This document shows positions 1-6,001 of a stretch of 13,362 nt of DNA, piece by piece. The DNA lies in NCBI GenBank assembly GCA_958415525.1, contig CATYZE010000041.1, forward strand, positions 1 through 13,362, read 5' to 3'. A program made the translations under genes and the position numbers. Under the pieces are notes generated by a model that made no database searches, had not been told where the DNA came from, and was given only the letters and a program-made list of their open reading frames with translations. This DNA is from an uncultured Collinsella sp. GTDB lineage: Bacteria > Actinomycetota > Coriobacteriia > Coriobacteriales > Coriobacteriaceae. Positions within the stretch are counted from its first letter, which is position 1, and every line of letters begins with the position of its first letter.

Positions 1-1
1 G

Positions 2-55
2 GACAAGGCCGCCGAGACCATGGCCGGCCTCTCCGGCACCCGCATCCACGAGTAG
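2..55 (+). CDS. C-terminal fragment of an upstream gene
   Basis: Only the last 17 codons and a TAG stop fall inside the window; the peptide reads DKAAETMAGLSGTRIHE. I chose this frame because every codon ends in G or C, as in the well-expressed genes of this window, and because a terminator follows within about 70 bases. The other two forward frames also stay open here, so the frame is likely rather than certain. The fragment is too short to recognise a family, and I assign no function. Confidence 0.55.
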   Translation, partial: DKAAETMAGLSGTRIHE

Positions 56-77
56 TCCCTACTCTGTCGCCTCTCTC

Positions 78-101
78 GTGGGCGCCGGGCAAGGCGCCCG
101 C
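78..101 (+). other. Small GC-rich hairpin in the 3' untranslated region
   Basis: GGGCGCC (80-86) pairs perfectly with GGCGCCC (93-99) around a six-base loop, and outer bases extend the stem to 78-101 with one G-U pair. No U-run follows, so it is not a terminator by itself. It lies between the stop codon at 55 and the terminator at 121, and may protect the 3' end of the upstream message. Confidence 0.4.
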
Positions 102-120
102 AAGCTAGCCTCTCTTCATG

Positions 121-154
121 AGCCCCGCAGTCCGCTCCGACCGCGGGGCTTTTG
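121..154 (+). terminator. Intrinsic terminator of the upstream gene
   Basis: AGCCCCGC (121-128) pairs with GCGGGGCT (143-150) around a 14-base loop, and the 3' arm runs into TTTT (150-153). It ends the transcript of the partial gene at 2-55. The opposite-strand gene at 246-1256 converges on it. Confidence 0.75.
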
Positions 155-161
155 CTATTGG

Positions 162-240
162 CCAAACCCGGCACTTTAGGAACGTCCCCATGTGCCGGCA
201 GTTTGGGACGGTCCATCTTGGCTGTCAAAAAAGAACGTCC
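162..240. repeat. REP-like palindromic intergenic element
   Basis: CCAAAC (162-167) and CCGGCAC (168-174) pair with GTGCCGG (192-198) and GTTTGG (201-206), giving a 13-base-pair hairpin with a two-base bulge. GAACGTCC occurs twice as a direct repeat (180-187 and 233-240), and GGGACGG (205-211) resembles an inverted copy of its core. Position between two convergent genes, a GC-rich hairpin and repeated ACGTCC/GGACGT motifs suit the REP family of intergenic repeats mobilised by RAYT transposases. No transposase is present. Only one element is visible, so membership of a dispersed family is an inference. Confidence 0.45.
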
Positions 241-245
241 ATTGA

Positions 246-1256
246 CTAGTAGTAGGCCCACATGGCTTCGATTTCGTTGAGGACCTCCACCACGCCCCAG
301 CGGCGGGCGCTGCGGCTGGCCGAGTTGGGGTCGTAGACGCCAATCTGGTTGGCGTCGTCGATACCGTAGAGCACGATGTAGTGACCCACGTTGGTAAAGG
401 TGCCGGGGCGCACTGCGGCGATGATGGGTGCGCCCGAGCGAAGCGCCTGGGTCATCGAGTCGCGATCGTTATAGAGCTGTGTCCCGTTGAGTCCCAGCTG
501 CCACGCGCCTCCTGTCATAAACGACCATTCGGTGGCGCCGGTGGGGGCGTAATTGCCGGCTTCGGCCAGTGCGCACATATCGACCGGCGTCTTATCGGTG
601 TGGCCAGTCTTAAATATGTAGACCATGGTAAGGCAGGTGGGGCCACAGGCATTTTCGCGAATGGTGCCGCCGGCGTAGGGGAGCTCCGACCATGCGGGAT
701 CGATCTGGTAGATATGAGGCATGGTGCCGGCCTGCCATTGCGACCGCGGGGTCGAGAACGCAAACGAATAGCCGGGAGTGACCGGGGCCTTGAGCAGCTT
801 ATCCTCGGCGGTCGGTTCAAGACCGGCTGAGCCGTGAGAGATGCAGGATCCCAAGAACAAAAAGACCAGGCAGGCGGCAATGGAACAAAGCGCAAGGCGA
901 AGGCGGCGGACGGGCAGTCCATGGCTATTGGCATGTGGCGCGGGATGAGAGCCCGAGCTGCCGCGGCCGCGTTGGGGTTGCGAAAAGGAGCGCTTAACGT
1001 AGTAGTCGGTCTTACGGCGATCATGGCGGCGTGGCTGCGATGCGTCGGTCTGGCGTTGGCGCGTGCTCGTGCTCGCGCGGTTTGACTGCTGCGCGGTGCG
1101 GCTTTGTTGCCGCGAAGAAGCCCCAAGCTGCTCTTGTGGCCGTTGCGGGCTGTCGTTGTCGGAGGTGCTTCTGGGCGTTGGCGTAGTGCGACCGGCAAGG
1201 CGCACACTTTGTGGCCGCTGGTCGCCATCGTTGTATCCGTATGCCATTCGAATCAC
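246..1256 (-). CDS. Membrane-anchored C39-like (papain-fold) peptidase family protein
   Basis: The protein has 336 residues. Residues 1-115 are a low-complexity, Arg/Gln/Ser-rich, probably disordered cytoplasmic region. One membrane helix follows at about 119-137, then an outer domain at about 160-336. That domain carries the C39_2 peptidase signature: NACGPTCLTM with candidate nucleophile Cys204, GHYIVLYGID with His292, and VYDPN with Asp309. The Cys/His/Asp order and spacing suit a bacteriocin-processing-like cysteine peptidase fold, but no ABC transporter or bacteriocin lies nearby, so the substrate is unknown. Two starts are possible. One is GTG at 1256, with GAGG four bases upstream. The other is ATG at 1247 (MAYGYND), with AAGGTG six bases upstream, which is slightly better; the longer form is listed. 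It is transcribed alone, against its neighbours. Confidence 0.85.
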   Translation of the reverse strand: MIRMAYGYNDGDQRPQSVRLAGRTTPTPRSTSDNDSPQRPQEQLGASSRQQSRTAQQSNRASTSTRQRQTDASQPRRHDRRKTDYYVKRSFSQPQRGRGSSGSHPAPHANSHGLPVRRLRLALCSIAACLVFLFLGSCISHGSAGLEPTAEDKLLKAPVTPGYSFAFSTPRSQWQAGTMPHIYQIDPAWSELPYAGGTIRENACGPTCLTMVYIFKTGHTDKTPVDMCALAEAGNYAPTGATEWSFMTGGAWQLGLNGTQLYNDRDSMTQALRSGAPIIAAVRPGTFTNVGHYIVLYGIDDANQIGVYDPNSASRSARRWGVVEVLNEIEAMWAYY

Positions 1257-1279
1257 CTTGCCTCGTGTGTAACTTGTCT

Positions 1280-1285
1280 ATCCTA
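1280..1285 (-). promoter_or_regulatory. Possible -10 box of the C39-like gene
   Basis: On the minus strand TAGGAT lies 24 to 29 bases upstream of the GTG start, in an AT-rich patch. No good -35 box is found at 16-18 bases upstream, so an activator would be needed if this is the promoter. The LytTR-like repeats at 1330-1347 lie 45-62 bases further upstream. Confidence 0.3.
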
Positions 1286-1329
1286 CATAAAAAGATGTAC
1301 GACGCATGGGTATGTGCGCCAAAAGCCCT

Positions 1330-1347
1330 ACAAACGGTATGAACGTT
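1330..1347 (-). promoter_or_regulatory. Tandem LytTR-like nine-mers in the divergent gap
   Basis: Read on the minus strand, AACGTTCAT (1347-1339) is followed directly by ACCGTTTGT (1338-1330). Both fully match the LytTR-regulator consensus [TA][AC][CA]GTTN[AG][TG]. The known arrangement is two repeats with a 12-13 base spacer, whereas here there is none. A nine-mer this degenerate turns up about once per 2 kb per strand by chance, so one match means little and the tandem pair is what makes it notable. The 11-mer ATACCGTTTGT is shared with the site before kinase 1 at 4462-4472. Confidence 0.3.
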
Positions 1348-1441
1348 GCCGCGCCGCGCGTCGGCTGCTGTGGCGGCGTCGGTTCAAAGACAGGCAAATG
1401 GGCATCCAAGACAAATGGTCTCCCCAGCCGTTCGTCCCAAA

Positions 1442-1453
1442 AACGGCGCCGTT
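1442..1453. repeat. Perfect 12-base palindrome, candidate operator
   Basis: AACGGCGCCGTT is its own reverse complement. It lies 147 bases upstream of the permease start and 186 bases upstream of the C39-like gene. It could be an operator for a dimeric repressor. GC-rich genomes produce such palindromes by chance, so confidence is low. Confidence 0.25.
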
Positions 1454-1534
1454 CGTTACGCGGTTTTGCCTTCGGTCGAGCTATAGGCGGTGCCGCGGCT
1501 CCAAGGCCGTATTGTAAAGCCACGAAATAAAAGC

Positions 1535-1578
1535 GCGCAGCTAGACAGGCTGCGCAAGGGGTGACGCCAAGGGGCGTC
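1535..1578 (+). promoter_or_regulatory. Two tandem hairpins in the permease leader
   Basis: GCGCAGC (1535-1541) pairs with GCTGCGC (1549-1555) around a seven-base loop. GACGCC (1563-1568) pairs with GGCGTC (1573-1578) around AAGG. Both stems are perfect. The second ends about ten bases before the strong ribosome site AAAGGAGG (1587-1594) of the permease. No U-run follows either stem, so they are not terminators. They may control translation or protect the 5' end of the message. Confidence 0.45.
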
Positions 1579-1599
1579 AAAAAGGAAAGGAGGGGAACA

Positions 1600-3051
1600 A
1601 TGGCGGACAAGAACGCAGAGGTTGCAGTCGAGGATAACGGCGGCATGAAGAAAACGCTCTCGCTCTGGAACTTCTTCACCATCGGCTTTGGTGCCATCAT
1701 CGGTACCGGCTGGGTTCTGCAGGTTGGCGACTGGATGGTCGTGGGCGGCGGTCCCGTTCCCGCTATGATCGCATTCCTCTTGGGTGCAATCTTCCTCGTG
1801 CCCGTCGGAGCTGTTTTCGGTGAGCTCACGGCTGCCATCCCCATCTCGGGCGGCATCGTCGAGTATGTCGATCGTAGCTTTGGCCGTACGCTGAGCTACA
1901 TCACTGGCTGGCTTTTGGCCCTGGGCAACGGCATCCTGTGCCCGTGGGAGGCCATCGCCATCTCGACCCTCGTGTCCGAGATGTTCGGCAGCCTGCCCGG
2001 CCTTGAGTGGCTGCGCGCCGTCAAGCTCTACACCATCCTGGGGGCCGACGTCTACCTGTTCCCGACGCTGATCGCGCTCGGCTTTGCAGTCTACGTCATC
2101 TTCCTCAACTTCCGCGGCGCCAGCTCGGCCGCCAAGCTCCAGGCCTTCCTGACCAAGGCTCTGCTCTGCGGCATGCTGCTCGCCATGGGCGTCTCGCTGT
2201 TCACCGGCTCGCCGGACAACGCCATGCCCGTGTTCTCCCAGGTCACCGGCGCTGGCGGCGGCAAGGCCGCTACCGAGAGCACCAGCCTGTTTGCCGGCAT
2301 CGTGTCGGTCCTGGTTCTGACCCCGTTCTTCTACGCCGGTTTCGACACCATTCCTCAGCAGGCTGAGGAAGCAGCCGAGGGCCTCAACTGGAACAAGTTC
2401 GGCAAGATCATCTCCCTGGCCCTGCTGGCCGCCGGCGGCTTCTACATGGTTTGCATCTACTCGTTCGGCACCATCCTCGACTGGCATGAGTTTGTTAAGA
2501 GCCCGGTTCCCGCGCTTGCCTGCCTCAAGGGCATCAACATGCTCCTGTACCTGGCCATGCTCGTCATCGCCACGCTTGGACCCATGGGCCCGATGAACTC
2601 CTTCTACGGCGCCACGAGCCGCATCATGCTCGCCATGGGCCGCAAGGGCCAGCTGCCCGAGCAGTTCGCCGAGGTCGACCCCAAGTCCGGCGCTCCCAAG
2701 CTTGCCTGCGTCGTCTTGGGCGTCATCACCGTCGTCGGTCCGTTCCTGGGCAAGAACATGCTCATCCCTCTGACCAACGTGTCGGCTCTCGCCTTCATCT
2801 TCTCCTGCGGCATGGTCGCCCTCGCTTGTCTGCGCATGCGCTTCACCGAGCCCGACCTGCCTCGTCCCTACGAGGTGCCCGGCGGCAAGTTTGGCATCGG
2901 CCTCGCTATCGCTGCCTGCGCCATCATCATCGGCCTGCTCGTGATTCCGTTCTCTCCCGCCTCTCTCAACATGGTGGAGTGGAGCATCGTGATCGGCTGG
3001 CTGGCCGTCGGCCTGGCTCTCATGGCCTTCACTAATTCCCGCAAAAAGTAA
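1600..3051 (+). CDS. APC-superfamily amino acid permease
   Basis: This 483-residue inner-membrane carrier probably imports an amino acid or related amine. The APC hallmarks are clear: the Gly-rich helix 1 motif GFGAIIGTGW (29-38), the GELTAAIPISGG segment after helix 2 (74-85), FFYAGFDTIPQQAEE (243-257) in the helix 6 region, and ATSRIMLAMGRKGQLP (338-353) in the long cytoplasmic loop. About twelve membrane helices can be drawn, and the length is normal for the family. The ATG at 1600 was chosen because AAAGGAGG lies six bases upstream, although the frame is open to 1561. Codons are heavily biased to C or G endings, suggesting high expression. The amidohydrolase gene follows 131 bases later, implying that the carrier takes up that enzyme's substrate or handles its product. 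Substrate specificity cannot be read from the sequence. Confidence 0.93.
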   Translation: MADKNAEVAVEDNGGMKKTLSLWNFFTIGFGAIIGTGWVLQVGDWMVVGGGPVPAMIAFLLGAIFLVPVGAVFGELTAAIPISGGIVEYVDRSFGRTLSYITGWLLALGNGILCPWEAIAISTLVSEMFGSLPGLEWLRAVKLYTILGADVYLFPTLIALGFAVYVIFLNFRGASSAAKLQAFLTKALLCGMLLAMGVSLFTGSPDNAMPVFSQVTGAGGGKAATESTSLFAGIVSVLVLTPFFYAGFDTIPQQAEEAAEGLNWNKFGKIISLALLAAGGFYMVCIYSFGTILDWHEFVKSPVPALACLKGINMLLYLAMLVIATLGPMGPMNSFYGATSRIMLAMGRKGQLPEQFAEVDPKSGAPKLACVVLGVITVVGPFLGKNMLIPLTNVSALAFIFSCGMVALACLRMRFTEPDLPRPYEVPGGKFGIGLAIAACAIIIGLLVIPFSPASLNMVEWSIVIGWLAVGLALMAFTNSRKK

Positions 3052-3057
3052 CGCCGA

Positions 3058-3109
3058 GCCGGGGCGGATCAGGTGTGCGGGCCCCTCTCTTCCGCGCACC
3101 GAACCCGGC
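3058..3109 (+). other. Nested intercistronic hairpin after the permease gene
   Basis: GCCGGG (3058-3063) pairs with CCCGGC (3104-3109). Inside it GGTGTGCGG (3072-3080) pairs with CCGCGCACC (3092-3100) with one G-U pair and an 11-base loop. No U-run follows, so it is unlikely to terminate transcription. It may stabilise the upstream message or cause different expression of permease and amidohydrolase from one transcript. Confidence 0.5.
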
Positions 3110-3126
3110 GCCACTTGGGTAGCTTT

Positions 3127-3154
3127 GTGAGGCCTTAACCCAACACGGCCTCAC
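3127..3154 (+). other. Perfect hairpin upstream of the amidohydrolase ribosome site
   Basis: GTGAGGCC (3127-3134) and GGCCTCAC (3147-3154) form a perfect eight-base-pair stem with a 12-base loop. It lies about 18 bases before the ribosome site AAGGAGG (3172-3178). It has no U-run. It could be an operator or an RNA element that affects translation of the amidohydrolase. Confidence 0.4.
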
Positions 3155-3182
3155 CCACTATATGGATCCATAAGGAGGAACC

Positions 3183-4460
3183 ATGTCCACTAAGTATGCA
3201 ATCGTTGGCGGCAAGCTCATCGACGGTACCGGTGCCGAGCCGGTCGAGAACTCCCTCGTTCTCGTCGACGACAACGGCAAAATCGAGTACGCCGGCACTA
3301 TGCAGGACCTTCCCGAGGACGTTGAGGTCATCGACGCCGCCGGCAAGACCGTCCTTCCCGGCCTGATCGACACCCACCTGCACTTCTCGGGCAACCTGAC
3401 CGACGATGACACCGATTGGGTCATGCAGCCGCTCCTCGAGAAGCAGGCCGTCGCCGTCAAGCAGGCCTACGACTGCCTTACCCACGGCCTCACCACCGTC
3501 TGCGAGATCGGCCGCTTTGGCATCCAGATTCGCGACTGCATCGACAAGGGCGTCTTTAAGGGCCCGCGCGTTCTGGCCACCGGCCTCGGCTTCTGCCGCG
3601 TTGCCGGTCACGGTGACTCCCACCACTGCACCCAGGAGCTCAACAAGGAATCCCACCCCTGGGGCGACCAGGTCGATGGTCCTTGGGATCTGCGCAAGGC
3701 CGTCCGTCGTCGCCTGCGCGAGAACCCCGATGCCATCAAGATCTGGGCTACTGGTGGCGGCATCTGGCGCTGGGACTCCGGTCGCGACCAGCATTACTGC
3801 TCCGAGGAGATCCAGGCTGTGGTCGAAGAGGCAAAGATGGTCGGCATCCCCGTGTGGAGTCACTGCTACAACAACCACGCCGCTGCCTACGATTCCGTTC
3901 GCTTTGGCTGCGAGCAGCTGATTCACGGCTTCGATATCGATGAGCGCACCATGGACCTCATGGCCGAGCAGGGCACCTTCTTCACCCCGACGATCGCCTT
4001 CCTGCCCACCTGGTACGCCACCTATCCGCCCGTCTACGTCCCCGAGCTGCACGACAAGTACGAGGGCACCCTGGTCGAGAAGGAGCTGCAGCGCAACTAC
4101 GACTGCCTGCGCGAGGCCAAGAAGCGCGGCGTCGTCATGACGATCGGCTCCGACTCCTTCTCCTTCGTCACCCCGTACGGCACCTGCTCCATCGAGGAGA
4201 TGTACGAGTTCGTCGACAAGATCGGCTTCACCCCGGTCGAGACCATCACCTGCGCCACCCTCAACGGTGCCAAGATGTGTCACATCGAGCACGAGACCGG
4301 TTCCATCGAGGCTGGCAAGTGCGCCGACCTGCTGGTCGTCAACGGTGACGTCGCCGCCGACATCCACGTGCTCAACACCGACAACATGGACGTCATCATG
4401 AAGGACGGCTGGATCGTCGAGGCTGGCACCTTTGGCGAGGCCAACAAATACAGCGCCTAA
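3183..4460 (+). CDS. Metal-dependent amidohydrolase (imidazolonepropionase / Xaa-Pro dipeptidase-like)
   Basis: This 425-residue cytoplasmic hydrolase has the small N-terminal beta-sandwich and the TIM-barrel of the amidohydrolase superfamily. All ligands of a binuclear centre can be placed: HxH in DTHLH (His65, His67), Lys186 in AIKIWATGG (the site usually carbamylated in this branch), His227 in WSHCYN, His248 in LIHGF, and Asp324 in IGSDS. VDGPWDLRKAVR (164-175) before the lysine resembles dipeptidase-like members that remove residues from Xaa-Pro or Xaa-Arg. The substrate could equally be a cyclic amide or an N-acyl amino acid, so no gene symbol is given. The start has a near-ideal AAGGAGG five bases upstream. 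Almost all codons end in C or G, as in the permease, suggesting high expression of this pair. A terminator follows at 4519. Confidence 0.92.
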   Translation: MSTKYAIVGGKLIDGTGAEPVENSLVLVDDNGKIEYAGTMQDLPEDVEVIDAAGKTVLPGLIDTHLHFSGNLTDDDTDWVMQPLLEKQAVAVKQAYDCLTHGLTTVCEIGRFGIQIRDCIDKGVFKGPRVLATGLGFCRVAGHGDSHHCTQELNKESHPWGDQVDGPWDLRKAVRRRLRENPDAIKIWATGGGIWRWDSGRDQHYCSEEIQAVVEEAKMVGIPVWSHCYNNHAAAYDSVRFGCEQLIHGFDIDERTMDLMAEQGTFFTPTIAFLPTWYATYPPVYVPELHDKYEGTLVEKELQRNYDCLREAKKRGVVMTIGSDSFSFVTPYGTCSIEEMYEFVDKIGFTPVETITCATLNGAKMCHIEHETGSIEAGKCADLLVVNGDVAADIHVLNTDNMDVIMKDGWIVEAGTFGEANKYSA

Positions 4461-4463
4461 GAT

Positions 4464-4500
4464 ACCGTTTGTCGATGGCTGGATGTAAAACACAGTTTTT
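4464..4500 (+). promoter_or_regulatory. LytTR-like direct repeats upstream of kinase 1
   Basis: ACCGTTTGT (4464-4472) fully matches the LytTR consensus nine-mer. ACAGTTTTT (4492-4500) matches eight of nine positions. Their start-to-start distance is 28 bases, whereas characterised sites usually have about 21, so the pair is not canonical. It lies just upstream of the -10-like box at 4506, the right place for self-control of this two-component operon. Chance matches to one nine-mer are common. Confidence 0.3.
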
Positions 4501-4501
4501 G

Positions 4502-4516
4502 ATTGCATAATGCAAT
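4502..4516 (+). promoter_or_regulatory. Palindrome containing a -10-like box
   Basis: ATTGCA (4502-4507) and TGCAAT (4511-4516) form a perfect inverted repeat around TAA. Embedded in it is CATAAT (4506-4511), a five-of-six match to TATAAT. No good -35 box lies 16-18 bases upstream; TGTAAA (4484-4489) is the nearest and is weak. If it is a promoter, an activator is probably required. The start codon of kinase 1 is 61 bases downstream of the box, with a terminator hairpin between. Confidence 0.35.
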
Positions 4517-4518
4517 GG

Positions 4519-4542
4519 AGAGGGTCGCTTGCGGCCCTCTTT
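4519..4542 (+). terminator. Intrinsic terminator between amidohydrolase and kinase 1
   Basis: AGAGGGTCG (4519-4527) pairs with CGGCCCTCT (4532-4540) around a CTTG loop, with one G-U pair, and TT follows. GCAAT (4512-4516) and ATTGC (4543-4547) can extend the stem outwards. It ends the amidohydrolase transcript. It also lies only about 25-30 bases before the kinase 1 start, downstream of the -10-like box at 4506, so it could act as a leader attenuator for the kinase operon. Confidence 0.7.
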
Positions 4543-4571
4543 ATTGCTATCGGTGCGGTAGATAAAAGGGG

Positions 4572-5963
4572 ATGACGGTGGATTTAAACAGGCTGATTTT
4601 GGGCAAGAGCTACAACTCTACCAAGGTCTTTCGCACGGCCCAGCACGTGGTCCAGGCGATTTTGCTTGGCGTCATCGTTCCGCTGCTTATCCTGCTGCTC
4701 ATTTGGGATCTAACCGATAATCCCAATCCCGTTCCGGCCGTTGTCGTCATTGCCGGCCTGGTCATGCTGTGCTTCTTTTTCTCGTATGTCTTTGTGGTCC
4801 CCGACGACCTCACATCGAGCGCAACCGACCGTACGCTCGCCATCGCATCAAAAATATTCGCCTACACGTCGCGCGGCCTTACGCCCGAAGCGGCCCTGGG
4901 CGCCTCTAAAATTATCCTGTCCGAGACCATCGCCTCTGCCATCTGCTTTACCGATGGCAAACAGGTGTTGGCAAGCTGGGGCGAGGACTCGGCAAAGTGT
5001 CCCGCCGGCACCCCGGTTGTGCTCAAGACCACGCTCAACGTGATCGAGTCCGGCGAACAGAGTGTATTTTCGCGCGACGCCTCCAATGAGACGGGCGGCT
5101 ATTTTCCCCGTCTGCGCGCCGGCATTGTCGCGCCGCTAACCGTGCGCGGGCATTGCGTGGGTACACTCGAGCTGTATTACCCCCGCCTGAGCAGCATCGA
5201 TATGCGCCAGACGGCGTTGGCCTCGGGCTTTGCCGATCTCATCTCCACGCAGCTCGCCAGCTTTGAGCTCGAGCGCCAGGACGAGCTCACAGCCCGCGTG
5301 GAGCTGCGCGCCTTGCAATCGCAGGTCGACCCGCATTTTCTGTTCAATACCATTAGCACCATCGTGTCGCTCGTGCGAACCGAGCCCGACAAGGCGCGAT
5401 CGCTGCTCATCGATTTTTCCAATTACTATCGTCAGACGCTTTCTGACTCCGATACGCTCACCACGCTCGAGCACGAGGTGGAACAGGGCACTCGTTATAT
5501 CAATCTTATGCAGGCCCGGTATGGCGACGGCCGTCTGCGCGTTTCGGTCGACATCGACTTCGAGGTGCGCGACAGTATGGTGCCGCCGTTTATCTTGCAG
5601 CCGCTGCTCGAAAACTGCATCAAGCATGCGCAGCGCGAGACCGAGCCGCTTTCTATTCGTGTTAGGGCTTTTGAGACCGATGACGGCTTGGAGATTATCG
5701 TTGAAGACGACGGCATCGGTATGAGCGAAGAAGTCTGTGCACACCTGTTTGAGCAGCATCGCCGAGAGGAGCCCGAGAGCATTACTGCCGACGGCTCCAT
5801 CAAGCGAGGTTGCGGCCTGGCGCTCTTCAACGTGCTTCAGCGCATCCATTTCTTTTACGGAGAAGATTCCGGCATGCGCGTGAAGTCCCAGGAGGGCGTG
5901 GGAACGCAGGTCATCGTTGAGTTGAACGGCGAGCCGCATGAGCCGGCGCCGTTAACGGTGTAG
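4572..5963 (+). CDS. LytS-type sensor histidine kinase 1 (two-helix membrane form)
   Basis: This 463-residue membrane kinase should autophosphorylate and pass phosphate to the LytTR regulator encoded next. Two membrane helices (about 27-45 and 56-76) form a hairpin with almost no outer loop. A GAF-like sensor region follows (about 85-225), ending in ALASGFADLISTQLA. The His_kinase motif QVDPHFLFNT gives phospho-acceptor His255. The ATPase domain has PPFILQPLLENCIKH (N-box Asn348), EDDGIGMS (378-385) and GCGLALFN (413-420). Classical LytS has five or more N-terminal helices, which are missing here. Cys125, Cys143 and Cys195 lie in the sensor part. The start is uncertain: AAAAGGGG abuts ATG 4572, while GTG 4578, two codons on, sits six bases from it. 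The gene forms an operon with the regulator 38 bases downstream. Confidence 0.92.
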   Translation: MTVDLNRLILGKSYNSTKVFRTAQHVVQAILLGVIVPLLILLLIWDLTDNPNPVPAVVVIAGLVMLCFFFSYVFVVPDDLTSSATDRTLAIASKIFAYTSRGLTPEAALGASKIILSETIASAICFTDGKQVLASWGEDSAKCPAGTPVVLKTTLNVIESGEQSVFSRDASNETGGYFPRLRAGIVAPLTVRGHCVGTLELYYPRLSSIDMRQTALASGFADLISTQLASFELERQDELTARVELRALQSQVDPHFLFNTISTIVSLVRTEPDKARSLLIDFSNYYRQTLSDSDTLTTLEHEVEQGTRYINLMQARYGDGRLRVSVDIDFEVRDSMVPPFILQPLLENCIKHAQRETEPLSIRVRAFETDDGLEIIVEDDGIGMSEEVCAHLFEQHRREEPESITADGSIKRGCGLALFNVLQRIHFFYGEDSGMRVKSQEGVGTQVIVELNGEPHEPAPLTV

Positions 5964-6001
5964 CGCGCGGTTGGATTGAGAGAAAAAGAGGGGGAGCGCA
6001 T

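Larger units (their letters stand above)
1257..1599. other. Divergent intergenic region without a convincing gene
   Basis: This 343-base gap separates the minus-strand C39-like gene from the plus-strand permease. Open frames exist on both strands, but they lack ribosome sites and recognisable products. The region holds a possible minus-strand -10 box (1280-1285), LytTR-like repeats (1330-1347), a perfect 12-base palindrome AACGGCGCCGTT (1442-1453) and two hairpins next to the permease ribosome site (1535-1578). I found no convincing sigma-70-type promoter for the permease. Confidence 0.6.

Noticed and set aside
246..1256. Lipoprotein signal at LGSC (residues 135-138)
   Set aside because: The cysteine follows a helix that starts over 115 residues into the protein, whereas a lipobox signal must be at the N-terminus. 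It could matter only if translation began much later, and no such start is supported.
1306..1530. 74-codon plus-strand open frame in the divergent gap
   Set aside because: It lacks a ribosome site, has an Arg/Gly/Ala-rich sequence typical of random GC-rich frames, and overlaps the palindrome and the LytTR-like sites.
1257..1599. T-box or known amino acid riboswitch in front of the permease
   Set aside because: I found no T-box consensus, specifier-loop layout or terminator/antiterminator pair, only two simple hairpins.
1456..3114. 552-codon minus-strand open frame opposite the permease
   Set aside because: It is antisense to a clear permease. Its Asp/Glu/Gly/His-rich, low-complexity translation is the usual shadow of C-ending codons on the other strand.
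3135..4508. 457-codon minus-strand open frame opposite the amidohydrolase
   Set aside because: It mirrors the codon bias of the real gene, its translation is a monotonous Val/Asp/Gly-rich sequence, and no family motif is seen.
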